From Maribacter algarum (ex Zhang et al. 2020) (lineage in GTDB: Bacteria > Bacteroidota > Bacteroidia > Flavobacteriales > Flavobacteriaceae): 64,000 bases of DNA. The notes beneath the pieces are model-generated. The model worked only from the letters and a program-made list of their open reading frames with translations. It was not told where the DNA came from and made no database searches. Where the stretch lies: NCBI RefSeq assembly GCF_005885635.1, contig NZ_VATY01000005.1, positions 186,001 through 250,000 on the forward strand, written 5' to 3'. A program made the position numbers and the translations under genes. This document shows positions 26,568 to 36,633 of the stretch, in pieces (positions within the stretch are counted from its first letter, which is position 1; every line of letters starts with the position of its first letter).

Positions 26568-26633
26568 AACGGTAAGGTCTATTTATCAGAATCATTTCCT
26601 TATTTTGCAATTTGCTATAGGAAACTGAGAATT

Positions 26634-27323
26634 ATGACAAAGATATTAAACGTTCGCAACCTAGGGAAGACCTATACAAGTGGTTCGAAACGATTGACGG
26701 TATTAGATGATATTTCATTTGATGTGGAAACTGGAGCAACCTTTTCAATTGTTGGGCCATCGGGTAGTGGTAAAACTACTTTACTTGGTCTTTGTGCCGG
26801 TCTAGATAATGCCGATACGGGAAGTGTGGAACTTTGCGGTACTGTTTTAGACACTCTTAATGAGGATGAAAGAGCCCTTTTACGGAATAAGAATATCGGT
26901 TTTATTTTTCAAGATTTTCAACTTCTTCCGACATTAACAGCACTTGAGAATGTGAGTGTTCCCCTTGAATTACAAGGAGCAAAAAATGCTTCCGTCATAG
27001 CTAAAGAACTTTTACAGAAGGTTGGATTGGGTGAACGTACTAATCATTACCCTTCTCAACTTTCAGGAGGAGAGCAACAACGTGTGGCCTTGGCCAGAGC
27101 CTTTTCAAACAAACCCTCTTTACTTTTTGCTGATGAACCTACAGGAAATTTGGATGAAGATACAGGGGAAAAAGTAATACAACTCCTTTTCGAATTGAAT
27201 AAAGAGGCTGGGACGACTTTAGTTATTGTCACCCATGATTTGGATTTGGCCAAACGAACGCAACATATTCTTCGCTTAAAAGGTGGGAAGATTTTAACAA
27301 ACGAAACTACTGCTATATCGTGA
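26634..27323 (+). CDS. ybbA: ABC transporter ATP-binding protein (YbbA-like)
   Basis: A 229-residue LolD/YbbA-class ATPase: Walker A GPSGSGKTT, signature LSGGEQQR, Walker B LLFADEPTGNLD and switch His in IVTHD. The start is the ATG at 26634; the longer frame runs from an upstream alternative codon that overlaps the divergent esterase start. Its stop overlaps the GTG start of the permease by 4 bp, so subunits are made in step. Members of this class power extraction or movement of envelope lipids or lipoproteins rather than import. Confidence 0.92.
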   Translation: MTKILNVRNLGKTYTSGSKRLTVLDDISFDVETGATFSIVGPSGSGKTTLLGLCAGLDNADTGSVELCGTVLDTLNEDERALLRNKNIGFIFQDFQLLPTLTALENVSVPLELQGAKNASVIAKELLQKVGLGERTNHYPSQLSGGEQQRVALARAFSNKPSLLFADEPTGNLDEDTGEKVIQLLFELNKEAGTTLVIVTHDLDLAKRTQHILRLKGGKILTNETTAIS

Positions 27324-29866
27324 ACGACCATCCTATAGTTTCGAAAGCTAGTTTTAGTTGGATTCTAAAAATGGCATGGCGCGACGGCAAGGCTAGCGGA
27401 AAGCGTTTGCTTCTATTTATGGCCTCCATTATTCTTGGTATTGCCGCGGTCGTTTCTATTCAATCTTTTAGCCAAAACCTTAAAAATAATATTGCACTTC
27501 AGTCAAAAGAATTGATGGGCGCAGACTATATTATCGACAGTAATCAACTCCCAACCGAGAAAGTTCAGAAGATTATAGATTCGTTAGGTGCGGGTGGGAG
27601 AGAGGTCAGTTTTGCGTCCATGGCCGCTTTTCCAAAAAATGGTGCAACTAAATTGGTTCAAGTTCGTGGTATTGAAGGAGGGTTTCCTTTATATGGTGAA
27701 CTCGAAACAGTTCCAGTCTCGGCATCCGTTGATTACCAATCTGAAAACGGAGCTCTAGTAGATGCGACCCTGATGTTGCAATACAAGTTAAAAGCCGGTG
27801 ATAGTGTAAAAGTGGGGGAATTGACATTTCCTATTATTGGTTCTGTTGTCTCTGCCCCAGGAAGTAATGCTATTTCAACCACAGTTGCTCCACCGATAAT
27901 TTTGCCTTTTGGATTTATTAAAAATACAGGACTACTACAAACAGGAAGTCGATACAAGTACAATTACTATTTTAAAGCCGAACCTGGTTATGATGTGGAA
28001 GCCTTGGACGAGGAACTTGACCCCATATTAGATGCTGAAAATGCAGATTTTGATTCGCATATGTCGGTAAGTCAAAGGTTGGGTAGACGTTATGAAAATT
28101 TTGCGAAATTTTTGAATTTAGTAGCTTTTATAGCCCTCTTACTGGGCTGTGTTGGTATTGCTAGTTCGGTACATATTTATATCAAGGAGAAGCTACGCGG
28201 TATTGCTGTTCTAAAATGTATGGGTGCTACACGTAGACAAACCTTCCTGATTTACCTCGTTCAAATTGCGGGATTGGGATTATTAGGTGGTATTGTTGGA
28301 ACACTTTTAGGATTAGGTCTACAACAAGCATTTCCTTTGCTATTACAAGAGTTTCTTCCTTTCAGTGTAGAGATTTCGACATCCTTACAGCCGATAGTTA
28401 TGGGCTTACTGTTAGGTATTTTCATGTCAGTTTTATTTGCGCTCCTTCCCTTACTGTCCACTTGGTATGTATCTCCTTTAGAGGTACTGCGCGTTCAGGA
28501 AGGAAATCCTGTAGAACTCCAAAGAGCGGGAATTTTCGTTTTGTTGGGTATAATGGCATTTATTTATTTCTTTTCACTGTGGCTCCTCAAAGATAGTCGT
28601 TACGCCATGGCCTTTGTATTAGGCATTGTGGTAACCTTCTCCATTTTGGCAGGTGTTGCCACCTTGTTCATGAGGGCAATTAAGAAATATTTTCCCACCT
28701 CTTGGGGATTCACAGCCCGAACGAGTCTTTTAAACCTCTTTCGTCCAAACAACCAAACCATGGTTTTGATATTAGCTATTGGGGTCGGTTCATTTTTGAT
28801 AAGTACCTTGTATTTTACCAAAGATATTTTATTGGCAAAGGCAACACTGGAAGCCAATATGAAAAATCCGAATATTATTTTGTTGGACATACAAACTAAC
28901 CAGAAAGACGAAGTTGCTAGAACTATCGCTCCTAAAGGATTGCCGATTATCGATAATATTCCAATCATTACGATGCGTATGAATAGCATCAAAGGAGTTC
29001 CTGTCAATGATTTACGTTTGGATACGACTTTGACCATGAAAAAATGGATTCTTAACCATGAGTTTCGTGTGACGTATAGAGATTCCTTAATAGCCTCGGA
29101 GAAATTGGCTTCAGGAAATTTTAATGTTGACATTCCCGAGAATGGACCCATTCCAATTTCCTTGTCCGATAATATTGCAAGTGATGCGCAGGTGGTTATT
29201 GGTGATACGATAGTTTTTAACGTGCAAGGTGTATTAATGGAGACTAAGGTAGGTAGTATAAGAAAGGTCGATTGGGGACGCATGCAGTTGAACTTTTCTG
29301 TTGTATTTCCTGAAGGTGTTTTAGAAGAAGCTCCTCAATTTCATGTAATAACCACAAAAGCTCCGGATGAAAAAACATCGGCTCAGTTACAAAGAGAATT
29401 AGTAAGTAAGTTTCCGAACGTCTCTGTCATAGATTTGAGACAGGTATTGACACTACTACAGGGCATACTTGATAAGATTTCTTGGGTAATTAACTTTATG
29501 GCATTCTTTAGTATCCTTACGGGAATTATTGTGCTTATTGGTTCCGTAAGGACAAGCAAATACCAACGAATTAAAGAGAGTGTACTCCTTAGAACATTAG
29601 GTGCAAAGAGCGATCAAATACTAAAAATTACCGCGTTGGAATATTTGCATTTAGGAATTCTAGGTAGCGGTATCGGCATTCTTTTATCGCTGGTCAGCGC
29701 CCAGTTGTTAGCATGGTTGGTTTTCGACTCTCCCTTTGTTCCTTCTTGGGTGCCTTTTGTGATTTTACTTCCAGGTATTACAATCCTTGTATTGCTTATA
29801 GGTTTAGGAAATAGCAGAAGCGTTTTGAATAGTCCACCTTTGGAGGTGCTGCGGAAAGAGGGATGA
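27320..29866 (+). CDS. ybbP: ABC transporter permease, FtsX-like (YbbP-like)
   Basis: An 848-residue permease with a first helix near residue 30, a periplasmic MacB-like domain, a block of helices from about 270 to 500, a second periplasmic domain, and a final set of three helices with an FtsX motif (RTSKYQRIKESVLLRTLGAKSDQILK). This double FtsX layout with about ten helices is that of E. coli YbbP. The start is GTG, overlapping the ATPase stop. With the divergent TesA-like esterase it forms a conserved locus of unknown substrate, probably involved in lipid or secondary-metabolite handling at the envelope. Confidence 0.9.
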   Translation: MNDHPIVSKASFSWILKMAWRDGKASGKRLLLFMASIILGIAAVVSIQSFSQNLKNNIALQSKELMGADYIIDSNQLPTEKVQKIIDSLGAGGREVSFASMAAFPKNGATKLVQVRGIEGGFPLYGELETVPVSASVDYQSENGALVDATLMLQYKLKAGDSVKVGELTFPIIGSVVSAPGSNAISTTVAPPIILPFGFIKNTGLLQTGSRYKYNYYFKAEPGYDVEALDEELDPILDAENADFDSHMSVSQRLGRRYENFAKFLNLVAFIALLLGCVGIASSVHIYIKEKLRGIAVLKCMGATRRQTFLIYLVQIAGLGLLGGIVGTLLGLGLQQAFPLLLQEFLPFSVEISTSLQPIVMGLLLGIFMSVLFALLPLLSTWYVSPLEVLRVQEGNPVELQRAGIFVLLGIMAFIYFFSLWLLKDSRYAMAFVLGIVVTFSILAGVATLFMRAIKKYFPTSWGFTARTSLLNLFRPNNQTMVLILAIGVGSFLISTLYFTKDILLAKATLEANMKNPNIILLDIQTNQKDEVARTIAPKGLPIIDNIPIITMRMNSIKGVPVNDLRLDTTLTMKKWILNHEFRVTYRDSLIASEKLASGNFNVDIPENGPIPISLSDNIASDAQVVIGDTIVFNVQGVLMETKVGSIRKVDWGRMQLNFSVVFPEGVLEEAPQFHVITTKAPDEKTSAQLQRELVSKFPNVSVIDLRQVLTLLQGILDKISWVINFMAFFSILTGIIVLIGSVRTSKYQRIKESVLLRTLGAKSDQILKITALEYLHLGILGSGIGILLSLVSAQLLAWLVFDSPFVPSWVPFVILLPGITILVLLIGLGNSRSVLNSPPLEVLRKEG

Positions 29867-29953
29867 TTTTCTGTTAATTAATTTAACAAAAATTCAGTAA
29901 CATTTATATTATTTTCGCGTCTCTTAAAGAGAACTAATTTAGAACACTAGAAA

Positions 29954-32002
29954 ATGAAAAAAATGTACTTCTTCGCTGTTGCTTTGATATCCTTTGGATT
30001 TTGCGCAGCGCAAACCGAAACTATCAATGATGGTGATGCCTTACCCGGAATTGATTTGGAGAATATGAAACCCGAAATAAGTCCGAAAGATGATTTTTAC
30101 AATTTTGTAAATGGTACTTGGATGGACGAGACGGAAATTCCTGCTGATAGATCAAGTTGGGGCGGATTTTCGGTACTTCGCAAATCTACTGACAATGATG
30201 TCCTAGAAATATTGGCAAAAGCAAAGGCAAGCGGAAAATATGGTCCTGAGACGGATCAAGCTAAAGCCTTGGCGATTTTCGATACAAAGTTAGATACCGT
30301 GGCTAGAAATAAAGCTGGTTTGGCTCCTTTGCAACCAGCCTTGGATGCCATTGCAGGTATAAAGAACCTTACGGACTTACAAACTGTTCTTGCCAAAAAT
30401 GACGCTGTTTCTTCTCCGTTTATTGGACTAGGTGTTCAGGCAGATTTAAACAATAGTGCAATGAATGCTGTTTATATGGGTCCTGCGGGACTCGGATTAC
30501 CAGATAGAGACTTTTATTTAGAGCAAGATGAAAAGTCAAAGGAAATCAGAGAGGAATATAAAAAACATACCGCCCGTATGTTGCAAATGCTAGGGGATAG
30601 CGAGGCGGATGCAACTGCTGCCGCAGAAAAGATTTTGGCCATGGAAACTACCTTGGCTGAACCTCGACTTGACAAAGTAGAAAGTAGGGATGTTCGCAAT
30701 TTTAATAATCCAAGGACTATTGCAGAGGCTGATGCCATGCTGAGTAGTATTGATATAAATAAAATGATTGTGGACTTGGGAATAACCAAAAAGTTTGATA
30801 CGCTTATCGTTACCCAATTAAAGTACACCGAAGCGCTGGATAAATTTTTAAAAGAGACTTCTATCGATGATATCAAAACACTTTTGAGATGGGATACTTT
30901 TAATAGTGCTGCAGGGAGACTTACCACTACCACAGAAAAGGCAGATTGGGGATTCTATAGTAAATATTTAAGGGGTTCTGAAAAACAACGTCCGTCAGAC
31001 GAGCGTGCTTTGGCAACTGTTAATGGTTCTGTTGGTGAAGCTTTAGGACAATTGTACGTTGATGCAAAATTTCCGCCAGAGGCTAAGGCAAAAGCAGAAT
31101 TAATGATTGCTAATGTAATCGAAGCTTTTAAAGCACGAATTCAAAAGTTGGATTGGATGGGTGATACCACCAAATTAAAAGCTATTGAAAAGCTTGATAA
31201 GTTTACAGTTAAGATTGCCTATCCAGATGAGTGGGAAGACTACTCAAAAATGGAAGTTGCGGCAGATAAATCCTATTTTGATAACCGAGCAGCTGTTAGT
31301 AAATGGAGAAGACAAAAAAATTACTCCGAAATTGGTGAACCCGTTGATAAAAAAGAATGGGGCATGTCTCCTCAAACTGTTAATGCCTATTTCAATCCAC
31401 TGAATAATGAGATTGTTTTCCCGGCTGCAATTTTACAGCCACCTTTTTATAACTACCAAGCTGATGAAGCTGTTAATTATGGTGGAATAGGAGCTGTAAT
31501 CGGTCACGAAATTTCTCACGCATTTGACGATAGTGGTGCTCGTTTCGATGCTGACGGAAATGTAAACAACTGGTGGACCGAGGAAGATTTGAAAGCTTTT
31601 ACAGAGCGTGGAGATGCTTTAGCAGCACAATACGATGGCATTCAAGTATTGGATAGCGTAAATGTAAATGGAAAATTCACCTTAGGGGAAAACATTGGTG
31701 ACTTAGGGGGTGTTTTAGGAGCTTATGATGGTTTACAACGTTTCTACAAAGAAAACGGAAGACCAGATGATATTGATGGCTTTACTGCTGAGCAGCGCTT
31801 CTTTATGTCTTGGGCAACCGTTTGGAGAACAAAGAGTAGAGATGAAGCTTTGCGAACGCAAATCAAAACAGACCCACACTCTCCAGGACGCATAAGAGCT
31901 ACACAGCCTTTGTTGAACATCCAGGCGTTTTACGATGCTTTTGATATTAAGGAAGGTGATGCGATGTACTTAGCTCCTGAGCACAGGGTAAGTATTTGGT
32001 AA
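29954..32002 (+). CDS. M13 family (neprilysin/PepO-like) zinc endopeptidase
   Basis: A 682-residue secreted metallopeptidase: signal peptide ending near FCAAQ, then a SPKDDFYNFVNGTWMDETEIPADRSSWG N-terminal M13 domain and a C-terminal catalytic domain. The zinc site is complete: HEISH at about 518-522 and ENIGD with Glu about 579. The substrate-binding NAYFNP segment is also present. It cleaves peptides of limited size outside the cytoplasm. It is a single gene, followed by a strong terminator at 32023. Confidence 0.95.
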   Translation: MKKMYFFAVALISFGFCAAQTETINDGDALPGIDLENMKPEISPKDDFYNFVNGTWMDETEIPADRSSWGGFSVLRKSTDNDVLEILAKAKASGKYGPETDQAKALAIFDTKLDTVARNKAGLAPLQPALDAIAGIKNLTDLQTVLAKNDAVSSPFIGLGVQADLNNSAMNAVYMGPAGLGLPDRDFYLEQDEKSKEIREEYKKHTARMLQMLGDSEADATAAAEKILAMETTLAEPRLDKVESRDVRNFNNPRTIAEADAMLSSIDINKMIVDLGITKKFDTLIVTQLKYTEALDKFLKETSIDDIKTLLRWDTFNSAAGRLTTTTEKADWGFYSKYLRGSEKQRPSDERALATVNGSVGEALGQLYVDAKFPPEAKAKAELMIANVIEAFKARIQKLDWMGDTTKLKAIEKLDKFTVKIAYPDEWEDYSKMEVAADKSYFDNRAAVSKWRRQKNYSEIGEPVDKKEWGMSPQTVNAYFNPLNNEIVFPAAILQPPFYNYQADEAVNYGGIGAVIGHEISHAFDDSGARFDADGNVNNWWTEEDLKAFTERGDALAAQYDGIQVLDSVNVNGKFTLGENIGDLGGVLGAYDGLQRFYKENGRPDDIDGFTAEQRFFMSWATVWRTKSRDEALRTQIKTDPHSPGRIRATQPLLNIQAFYDAFDIKEGDAMYLAPEHRVSIW

Positions 32003-32022
32003 AATCATTTATTTAGAAAACT

Positions 32023-32058
32023 AAAAACCGATTTCTTCTCTAAGAAATCGGTTTTTTT
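32023..32058 (+). terminator. Strong bidirectional rho-independent terminator
   Basis: A perfect 15-bp stem (AAAAACCGATTTCTT with its complement) closes a 4-base loop and is followed by a T run. It lies 20 bp after the M13 peptidase stop and 18 bp before the stop of the converging DUF4287 gene, so it serves both mRNAs. Confidence 0.92.
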
Positions 32059-32075
32059 ATTTGTAAAATCAATTT

Positions 32076-32618
32076 TTAGTTTGCTTTTTCGTAAGCTTCT
32101 TTTAACCAAGCCACTAATTCGGCATCAACTTCTGATACTGAGGAGAGTTGCACGCGATGTGTACACATACTCCCAAACGGACCAGAGTTACCTAATCGAT
32201 CAGTAATTGGCGTGTTCTTTAATTTTAAACCTAGATCAATTCGTGTTTTAGTGGCTGGTTTTATAAGAGCAAATTGTTTCTTTCGGATAATGCTTACACT
32301 TGTTTTTTTGGGAGTTTTTACTACGTCACTTCCAAAATCTGAAACCACAGTAATCAACTTTTCATAGATTGGAATGAGATCCTCTTTCCCCTTATATTGG
32401 GCACTGACTAAGTCATCGGTACTTTCTTTATTTTCTTTTGATAAGTGAATAATCGTGTTAGCAAAGCCATGTGTAACGCCATGTTCACCTTTTAGAAATT
32501 TCATTGCATCACCATGCTTGGCAAAACTTTTTTGTTTCAAAATTGCTTTCCATTCTTCCAATGATTTACCTGTTTTTTTAGGCATATTAGTAATCATGGT
32601 TTGAAGTGCCTTGTCCAT
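32076..32618 (-). CDS. DUF4287/DUF5655 domain protein
   Basis: A 180-residue cytoplasmic protein. Residues about 1-62 match DUF4287 (NMPKKTGKSLEEWKAIL, then KHGDAMKFLKGEHGVTHGFANTI), and residues about 75-178 match DUF5655 (YEKLITVVSDFGSDVVKTPKKTSVSIIRKKQFALIKP, TKTRIDLGLKLK). Neither has an assigned function; the two are often found together in this order. It is transcribed towards the shared terminator at 32023. Confidence 0.85.
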   Translation of the reverse strand: MDKALQTMITNMPKKTGKSLEEWKAILKQKSFAKHGDAMKFLKGEHGVTHGFANTIIHLSKENKESTDDLVSAQYKGKEDLIPIYEKLITVVSDFGSDVVKTPKKTSVSIIRKKQFALIKPATKTRIDLGLKLKNTPITDRLGNSGPFGSMCTHRVQLSSVSEVDAELVAWLKEAYEKAN

Positions 32619-32656
32619 AATTTTGTGTATTTAGATGTTTGTTTATATGGAGAACT

Positions 32657-34015
32657 TTATTCTTTCATCAATTTTTCTAAACCCTCTGGAGTTCGAGGCA
32701 AGTCCATACTAAGAACTTCACAGCCGTTTTCAGTTACTAGAATCACATCCTCTGTAAAAACTGAAATTTGCTCATCGTGATTGTAATACCAAGGCTCAAC
32801 CGTAAAAATCATGCCGGGTTGAAGTTTTGCATCTGAAAGGTTTGGGTCTCCAGTAGAAAGTCCTAAATGATGTCCAAAGAAGAGGCCTACTTGCATGTAT
32901 TTCTTTGCATCTTCCGGAATGCTTCGATCGGTCAATTCTTTGATATCGGAAAATGTGATTCCGGGTTTGATAAAATCTATGATTTGGTCCGCTATACCAA
33001 CTTCCATAGTTAAAATCTCTTTTTGTCTTTTACTGAACTTCCCTGAAACAGGGAACGTTCTTCCCACATCACTTACATAGTTTTTGTACTCACTACCTAC
33101 ATCAAAAATTACCATTTCCCCATTTTCAAGTTTACGATTCCGACGATTGTAATGGGTTGCCAGAATACGCCAAGGCCAAAGGGAGTTGGGGCCTGATTTT
33201 ATGATTGACCCAAAAGCCAATCGATGTGCTCCGTTAACTTTGTAGTTTCCTTCAAGGATACCTTCTAGATAACGTTCTTCAATTCCATTTTTTATACTTC
33301 TTGCAGCGGTTTTGATTCCTTCGACATTGATAGCTGTAGACTTTCGCATGATTTCAATTTCAGCTGAAGATTTTATCATTCGTACTCTTGCCACAGCTTC
33401 ATACATGTTTTCAAACTTCAAACCTTTGTGCTTCGCTTCCATAGCTTTCAAAAGAATCTGTTCGGGAGTAGGGGAGCCAATATAGTCTTCGGTGGCATGT
33501 CGAATTTCTCCAATTCGTCCGTTATCAATAAAAACGATATTTCCTTCCAAAGCTTTTTGGTCCATTAAAGCTGGGAAATCAGAAATGTTCTGTAACGACA
33601 AACCTGATTGCTCGGCTATTGAAATATCATTTAGTAAGGGTCTTCCCGGAAAATCATTGGATCTTGAATTACTTTTAAAGCGCAGATCCTCCTCAGGAGT
33701 ATAGATTACTTCCGAATTCCCCTTAATATCCAAAACCAAAATACTATTTGGTAGTTCCAAACCCGTGAAATAGTAGAAGTTATCTAATTGCCGAAAGGTT
33801 TCTCCGTATGAAAATCCGTCCTTTGCAGGGATAATTACGATTCCTGTTTTTCCCGATTTTCGTAAATCTTGTAATAAATTTGACCTTCTTTCCTTTAATT
33901 CCTCCTTTGAAAAGGGCATTTCCGTCCATTCGAAATAGGATTGCTGAGGAGTCTGAGAAAATAGACTGATGGATAAGCTAACTAAGGCTATTAGGAGGAA
34001 AGTTTTTAATCTCAT
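32657..34015 (-). CDS. Exported Xaa-Pro aminopeptidase (M24B)
   Basis: A 452-residue aminopeptidase P-type enzyme. I took the ATG at 34013-34015, which begins a signal peptide (MRLKTFLLIALVSLSISLFSQ) and avoids overlap with the next gene; an upstream ATG exists. The pita-bread catalytic domain shows the five metal ligands: Asp in VIFDVGSEYKNYVSDVGRTF (two), His in FGHHLGLSTGD, Glu in FTVEPWYY and Glu in FTEDVILV. It removes the first residue of peptides with proline in position two, here in the periplasm. Confidence 0.92.
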   Translation of the reverse strand: MRLKTFLLIALVSLSISLFSQTPQQSYFEWTEMPFSKEELKERRSNLLQDLRKSGKTGIVIIPAKDGFSYGETFRQLDNFYYFTGLELPNSILVLDIKGNSEVIYTPEEDLRFKSNSRSNDFPGRPLLNDISIAEQSGLSLQNISDFPALMDQKALEGNIVFIDNGRIGEIRHATEDYIGSPTPEQILLKAMEAKHKGLKFENMYEAVARVRMIKSSAEIEIMRKSTAINVEGIKTAARSIKNGIEERYLEGILEGNYKVNGAHRLAFGSIIKSGPNSLWPWRILATHYNRRNRKLENGEMVIFDVGSEYKNYVSDVGRTFPVSGKFSKRQKEILTMEVGIADQIIDFIKPGITFSDIKELTDRSIPEDAKKYMQVGLFFGHHLGLSTGDPNLSDAKLQPGMIFTVEPWYYNHDEQISVFTEDVILVTENGCEVLSMDLPRTPEGLEKLMKE

Positions 34016-34022
34016 TTGGACG

Positions 34023-34436
34023 CTATTGTTGGTAAAATGATTCTTCATCAACCATCAAGGTGGTAAGCTCAACGATATGACCGTCTAAGTCTTTGGTATA
34101 AATGGAATGGAAATAAAAATGATCTTGAATCGTGTAGTCTAGTCCCAGGGCATCATATTTTTTTTGGGCGGTCTTAAAATTTGCATTGGTCACATTAAAA
34201 GCGAAATGATCAATTCGTATACTTTTTCTGTTTACTTGCGTCTTTTCTAAATTTAAATCTGCAGGAAATATGGCCAGCCCCGTTTTTCCTGAAAGCATGA
34301 AAACTGGATATTCCCCCCACCTCTCTAGTTTATATTTTTTAAGACCTAGCACTTTTTTGTACCAATCTGCGGAAGCTTCAACGTCCGCTACGTTAATCGC
34401 TACGTGATCTAAAAATTCAAGTTTTAATTCTGACAT
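34023..34436 (-). CDS. Glyoxalase/VOC superfamily protein
   Basis: A 137-residue two-module VOC protein: DHVAINVADVEASADWYKKVLGLKK at the start and IDHFAFNVTNANF, then YFHSIYTKDLDGHIVELTT at the end. His near residue 11, His in DHFAF and Glu in HIVELT are candidate metal ligands. Members include glyoxalases, ring-cleaving dioxygenases and resistance proteins, so the reaction is open. It sits 5 bp from the SRPBCC gene and 7 bp from the aminopeptidase start. Confidence 0.85.
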   Translation of the reverse strand: MSELKLEFLDHVAINVADVEASADWYKKVLGLKKYKLERWGEYPVFMLSGKTGLAIFPADLNLEKTQVNRKSIRIDHFAFNVTNANFKTAQKKYDALGLDYTIQDHFYFHSIYTKDLDGHIVELTTLMVDEESFYQQ

Positions 34437-34441
34437 ATTAG

Positions 34442-34900
34442 TTATTCTTCCTTAGGATAGCGGTCCGCGATAAGATTTAATTCTAGGTTGTGTTCCATGT
34501 ACGCTTTGGCACCAGCAAGAACCCATGTAAAACCACCAGTGGCATCGCGAATCTGTGCCATGATTTCATCGGTTGTTCCCTTAAGACCTGTGTTGGTTAT
34601 TGTGACAAAGGTTTTGTCAGGTCCCATTGATTTAAAATTCCATTCTGCTATTGCATCTTTATCTTCACCCCATTGAATTTTAATATTTTCATTCGGAGTT
34701 ATTGAAATCACATGAATGGAAGCCGTATGATCGAACATTTCCCAAGTCCAGTCAATTGTTTTTCCTACTTCCAATTTTCCAGAACTTTTAGTAAACCAGA
34801 ATTTTGTTGTGATTTCAGGATGTATAAAGGCATCAAAAACCTTGGAAATTGGTTTTCGAATTAGCATTGCAGTTTCGGCGTAGTTGCCCATGGTCTTCAT
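34442..34900 (-). CDS. SRPBCC/AHSA1 domain protein
   Basis: A 152-residue START-like protein of the AHSA1 (activator of Hsp90 ATPase homologue) group: AETAMLIRKPISKVFDAFIHPEITTKFWFTKSSGKLEVGKTIDWTWEMF, then VTITNTGLKG and a long C-terminal helix with GGFTWVLAGAKAYMEHNL. These form a helix-grip fold with a hydrophobic ligand cavity. It has no signal peptide. It is co-oriented and closely spaced with the VOC gene, a pairing common in small-molecule stress gene groups. Confidence 0.88.
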   Translation of the reverse strand: MKTMGNYAETAMLIRKPISKVFDAFIHPEITTKFWFTKSSGKLEVGKTIDWTWEMFDHTASIHVISITPNENIKIQWGEDKDAIAEWNFKSMGPDKTFVTITNTGLKGTTDEIMAQIRDATGGFTWVLAGAKAYMEHNLELNLIADRYPKEE

Positions 34901-34961
34901 TTTTACATGTGTTGTGTACTGTAAAATAAAGATTAAAATGGAATTGCTATGTTAAAGAGTC

Positions 34962-36515
34962 CTACAAAATATCTTTGGGTAGAATTTTACGTGTCCAGGT
35001 TTTGACACGTTTGATATTGCTCACTTCCGAATCGGGATTGAATTCAACTGTAGTTTCCCAAGCATTTTCGGGTTTAAATTCTTCTTCGATTCCTTTTAAA
35101 ACATTTTGAGATACCTGTTCTGATTGGATAACCGCCAAACATTCCGTATTTAAATTGGCACTTCTCGGGTCTAAATTAAAGGTTCCAATAACTGTTATCT
35201 TACCGTCGACCACCATGCTTTTGGAGTGTAGTCCAAATATAGGCTGATAGTCAATGGAGGCCTGTAATTCCCCCGTCATGATTCGCTTGCGCTCAGCTGC
35301 GTCTGGTCTGAATTCAAAAATACGGACTCCGGTTTCCAATAATGCTTTTCGGTCTTTCTGGTACCCGCTAAAAGCTTCAAGATTATCTGTTGAAGCCAAG
35401 CTATTGGTAAGGATACGAATCTTTACGCCACGATCAGTTGCCTCTTTAAATAACTCACGGCTCAACTCTGAAGTAATTAAATATGGACTTTGAATTTCAA
35501 TGGATGTTTTCGCATTCTTCACCAAACGGATTAATTTGCTAGTTGAAATTCCACCACCTCCTAATCCGCTATTGCCATCATTTTTGCCCGGCTCATCAGA
35601 AGTAAATTCCACATCATCTACCCAAACTAGAGACCCAGAATCCTTGATTGCAGGGAAAGCGGCCGGTAAATTTTTAATCTTCTCACGAACCTGCGGCCAA
35701 AAATTTTCTGGATTGCAGGCATACTCATGCAATTTATCAAATCGATTTTCATCGGTAACGTTATCCGGAAGTTCATCTGTCAACTCGGTTACAGCAACAC
35801 TTAGGTCGCTATTCCAGAATTTATGAAAAGAGGCATTTACTTTCTTGGTTTCTTTTCCTAAAAGTAAAACATCTCGATCTCTAAAATTGTATTCATGGTC
35901 GTAGTCGAAATATTCATCTGCGATATTTCTGCCGCCCGTTATTACTACTTTTCCATCAACTACAAAAGTTTTGTTATGCATTCGTTGATTGAATGAACGA
36001 AAATCGGTAGCCAGTTTGCCGAGCTTTTCGAAAATGTTTTTGCCAAGATTTACTCCCGGATTGTAGACCTTAATTGTAATATTCTCATGGGAATCAAGTG
36101 TTAGTATATCTTGTATATCTGCATCCACCATAATATCATCCACAAGCAATCTTATTTTTACTCCTCTGTCAGCAGCTCGAACTAGATAATCACAGGCGAT
36201 TAGTCCAACGTTATCCATCGAAAAAATAAAATACTGAATGTCAATGGTCTCCTCCGCATATTCAGTCAGCCAAGCCCTTGTAATCATGGCGCCACCACCA
36301 TCTTCGAGTACATAAACTCCCGTTTTTGTTTTCATTAATTCGGAAATGTCTTCCAGTTCTTTTGAGAGACTAATGGAATAGTTCCTGTGAATGTTATCAC
36401 AAAAACTGGTTGTTAACTTTCCTGATAGAGGATTCTTTTCTTCCTTACAAGAGGTGAAGAGAATCAAGCCTATCATAAATATTATGAGGTAGGGTGAGAG
36501 TTTTGATTTGGTCAT
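34962..36515 (-). CDS. Phospholipase D-like / cardiolipin synthase-like lipoprotein
   Basis: A 517-residue lipoprotein (signal ending LFTSC) with two PLDc domains. The HKD motifs are HNKTFVVDG with ITGGRN and HSKSMVVDG with IGTFNLDPRSANLN. It matches the YmdC/ClsC-like group, which makes cardiolipin or hydrolyses phospholipids. The lipoprotein anchor means the active site faces the periplasm or surface rather than the cytoplasm, which is unusual for cardiolipin synthases. It is a single gene with about 120 bp to the next upstream gene. Confidence 0.88.
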   Translation of the reverse strand: MTKSKLSPYLIIFMIGLILFTSCKEEKNPLSGKLTTSFCDNIHRNYSISLSKELEDISELMKTKTGVYVLEDGGGAMITRAWLTEYAEETIDIQYFIFSMDNVGLIACDYLVRAADRGVKIRLLVDDIMVDADIQDILTLDSHENITIKVYNPGVNLGKNIFEKLGKLATDFRSFNQRMHNKTFVVDGKVVITGGRNIADEYFDYDHEYNFRDRDVLLLGKETKKVNASFHKFWNSDLSVAVTELTDELPDNVTDENRFDKLHEYACNPENFWPQVREKIKNLPAAFPAIKDSGSLVWVDDVEFTSDEPGKNDGNSGLGGGGISTSKLIRLVKNAKTSIEIQSPYLITSELSRELFKEATDRGVKIRILTNSLASTDNLEAFSGYQKDRKALLETGVRIFEFRPDAAERKRIMTGELQASIDYQPIFGLHSKSMVVDGKITVIGTFNLDPRSANLNTECLAVIQSEQVSQNVLKGIEEEFKPENAWETTVEFNPDSEVSNIKRVKTWTRKILPKDIL

Positions 36516-36633
36516 TTGGTTTATCGTTCGGTATAAATTTACTCGATAATCGAGATTTAAAATGCTCCAACGCTCGCGTCGAAATCAATGTTAGTTTTCC
36601 TTATAATGCCCCTTGGGATTTCCCCTAGGTTAT

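Noticed and set aside
28600-29283. 227-residue minus-strand open frame
   Set aside because: It lies wholly inside the YbbP-like permease gene on the other strand; its hydrophobic segments mirror the permease and have no homology pattern of their own.
36542-36554. Small palindrome CTCGATAATCGAG upstream of the phospholipase D-like gene
   Set aside because: A 6-bp half-site with no second copy seen nearby and no regulator beside it is too weak to call an operator.
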